Below are positions 7,225-8,364 of a DNA stretch of 8,364 nucleotides, in pieces. Within the stretch, counting starts at the first letter, position 1, and each line of letters opens with the position of its first letter. This DNA is from an uncultured Prevotella sp. Its GTDB lineage: Bacteria; Bacteroidota; Bacteroidia; Bacteroidales; Bacteroidaceae. The notes beneath the pieces were generated by a model. That model was not told the DNA's origin. It did not search any database and worked only from the letters and a program-made list of their open reading frames with translations. Location: NCBI GenBank assembly GCA_900547085.1, contig URFI01000097.1, positions 1 through 8,364 of the forward strand. Reading direction: 5' to 3'. Position numbers and translations under genes: made by a program.

Positions 7225-8163
7225 TTATAGAAGTCTTACACTCTTGTGCTTGTTTCTTCCCTTCTTAGCCAGATTGACATCCATTTGGTAACCAACAAAC
7301 AGTTCGTGACTGCCGTTGCCCGGTTGGATGGCCGAGGTGTACAACTCGTAGCTATAACCCAGCACGATGCCATGAAAGCTACCGCCTGCCAAGAACGTGA
7401 CAGAGTTGGTGGGACTATAAGCTACACCCCCGTACATCATTTTCTTCTCATGCTGATACACCAGGCGGGCTGTAAGGTCGCCACGGTAGGCTACCCCGTC
7501 TGTGCGAACCAACACAGAAGGTTGTATTGTAAGAAACGGATTTCTCAAGTGTATATTGTATCCACCTGTTAAATAATATGTAGGATCGATTTGTAATTGA
7601 TTTTTCTCATTGAACTCAATGAGCGGTGAAGTAAGATGCTGCGCCGACACGCCTACATACCATGACCGATGCGAATAATACACGCCCGCACCGAGATCGA
7701 AGGCATTTCCTTCGGCCTTTGTATTGATGAAGGCAGGGTCGTTGGCATCACCTAAATTGAGCCTGGTGCCATCAAACGCCTCACTCAACAAGCCCGCTTG
7801 CGCGCCAACCGCAAGTCGGCCTCCGAACAATTTGAAGCGAAGGGCATACTGCAAAGCCAAGCGTTGATGGGTAAAAAGGCCAATCTGATCGTTCATCAGC
7901 TGCACGCCACCGCCATGATATGCCTTGAGAAAATAAAAAGGCATATCAGCAGCAGCATACATCGTTCGTGGATTGTTCTTAAATCCAACGAAGCTCATGG
8001 CGTAAGCCGCATTGATGTTTAGTTTGTTCTGTTTGCCCACAGAAGCGGGGTTGAACGAAGGTTGCATGTCAAAATAATGGCTGAACGCCACATCGTATTG
8101 CGCCCTTGCTGTTCCAACCATCCACAACAGCAGACAGAGTAATGTGATTTTCTTGCATTGCAC
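7225..8163 (-). CDS. porP: T9SS outer-membrane protein PorP/SprF family
   Basis: PorP is an outer-membrane beta-barrel protein needed for T9SS function and is usually the first gene before porK, as here. The mature start QYDVAFSHYFDMQPSFNPASVGK, followed by NNPRTMYAAADMPF and LMNDQIGLFTHQRLALQYA, is characteristic of the family, and the later half is strand-rich (YYLTGGYNIHL, VFLAGGSFHGIVLGYSYEL-like stretches). No ATG is available ahead of the signal peptide. GTG at 8163 gives 312 residues and a compact leader with KK at 4-5, a Leu-rich core and cleavage at ARA|Q (21/22), so I chose it. TTG at 8199 would add 12 residues (TIKRKNVRYAD) and keeps the same frame. Neither start has a clear Shine-Dalgarno. 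It is probably the first gene of the operon, and porK begins 16 bases after its stop. Confidence 0.94.
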   Translation of the reverse strand: MQCKKITLLCLLLWMVGTARAQYDVAFSHYFDMQPSFNPASVGKQNKLNINAAYAMSFVGFKNNPRTMYAAADMPFYFLKAYHGGGVQLMNDQIGLFTHQRLALQYALRFKLFGGRLAVGAQAGLLSEAFDGTRLNLGDANDPAFINTKAEGNAFDLGAGVYYSHRSWYVGVSAQHLTSPLIEFNEKNQLQIDPTYYLTGGYNIHLRNPFLTIQPSVLVRTDGVAYRGDLTARLVYQHEKKMMYGGVAYSPTNSVTFLAGGSFHGIVLGYSYELYTSAIQPGNGSHELFVGYQMDVNLAKKGRNKHKSVRLL

Positions 8164-8268
8164 GTCTGCATAACGTACATTTTTACGTTTTATTGTCAAG
8201 ACAACGGGATGAAGTTGGAAGAAATGACAAACGTCTGATATACCATAACGTTCTACAGATGGGTTTAT

Positions 8269-8307
8269 AAAAAAGAGTCTCGTTATTACTCAGAACAACA
8301 AGACTCT
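8269..8307 (-). terminator. Intrinsic terminator of the tRNA-Val transcript
   Basis: Read on the - strand, AGAGTCTTGTTGTT (8307-8294) pairs with AATAACGAGACTCT (8287-8274) over 14 bp with two G-T wobbles, around the loop CTGAGT. It is followed directly by five further T residues (8273-8269). It begins 5 bases after the last templated base of the tRNA. It should separate tRNA transcription from the porP operon. Confidence 0.85.
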
Positions 8308-8312
8308 CGGTG

Positions 8313-8364
8313 TGGGCGTTGACGGATTCGAACCGCCGACCCTCTGCTTGTAAGGCAGATGCTC
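8313..8364 (-). tRNA. tRNA-Val (anticodon UAC), 5' part outside the window
   Basis: On the - strand the sequence holds the 3' side of the D stem (GAGC), A26, an anticodon arm TCTGC-CTTACAA-GCAGA, a 5-base variable region GGGTC, a T arm GGCGG-TTCGAAT-CCGTC with one G-T pair, the 3' acceptor strand AACGCCC and discriminator A at 8313. The anticodon TAC (8352-8350) reads GUA-type valine codons. CCA is not encoded, since CAC follows the discriminator. About 21 bases of the 5' end lie beyond the window; their acceptor strand should be close to GGGCGTT. Confidence 0.93.

Noticed and set aside
6405..7268. A 287-codon open frame on the + strand opposite porK
   Set aside because: It lies wholly antisense to porK and the end of porP, both clearly real. 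The peptide resembles no family I know, has compositional features of a reversed frame (many His, Ile, Val), and has no operon context.
8228..8235. Possible Bacteroidota -7 promoter box (GACGTTTG on the - strand) upstream of porP
   Set aside because: It has one mismatch to TAnnTTTG in a key position and no TTTG -33 element at the expected distance. A promoter is expected somewhere in 8164-8268, but this site is not strong enough to annotate.
8313..8364. tRNA gene as an integration (att) site for a mobile element
   Set aside because: No second copy of the tRNA 3' end, no integrase and no element-like genes are seen next to it. The neighbouring genes are core T9SS genes.

Overview
The window looks like chromosomal DNA from a Bacteroidales bacterium, most likely Prevotella or a close relative. 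The reasons are a complete type IX secretion system (T9SS) core gene set, which is confined to the Bacteroidota, start sites with A-rich leaders and no clear Shine-Dalgarno, and a base composition near the middle of the range. The genus is an inference from protein style, not a database match.

Left part, + strand (2-1398): the 3' end of a gene for a DUF3737-type parallel beta-helix protein is followed after 2 bases by a complete MalY/PatB-family PLP-dependent aminotransferase / C-S lyase. This pair ends at a strong hairpin (1439-1474) that serves as a shared terminator, because the genes on its other side run towards it.

Centre and right, - strand (8163 down to 1518): the genes are read in the order porP, porK, porL, porM, porN and then a small outer-membrane beta-barrel protein. 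porP encodes an outer-membrane protein. porK encodes the lipoprotein that, with PorN, forms the periplasmic ring under the outer membrane. porL and porM encode the inner-membrane motor that powers export. Gaps are short (16 bases porP-porK, a 4-base overlap porK-porL, 44 bases porM-porN, 41 bases porN-barrel), which fits one operon. The exception is the 90-base porL-porM gap, which is almost exactly filled by eleven units of a degenerate 8-base tandem repeat that runs up to the porM start codon. This repeat is the most unusual feature in the window.

Right edge (8269-8364): the 3' two thirds of a tRNA-Val(UAC) gene on the - strand, closed by its own intrinsic terminator, so the T9SS operon probably starts from its own promoter between about 8164 and 8268. 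No mobile element, CRISPR array or clear sign of horizontal transfer is visible. Apart from the repeat and some tail or start-site oddities, the genes belong to known families, and I see no wholly new system.
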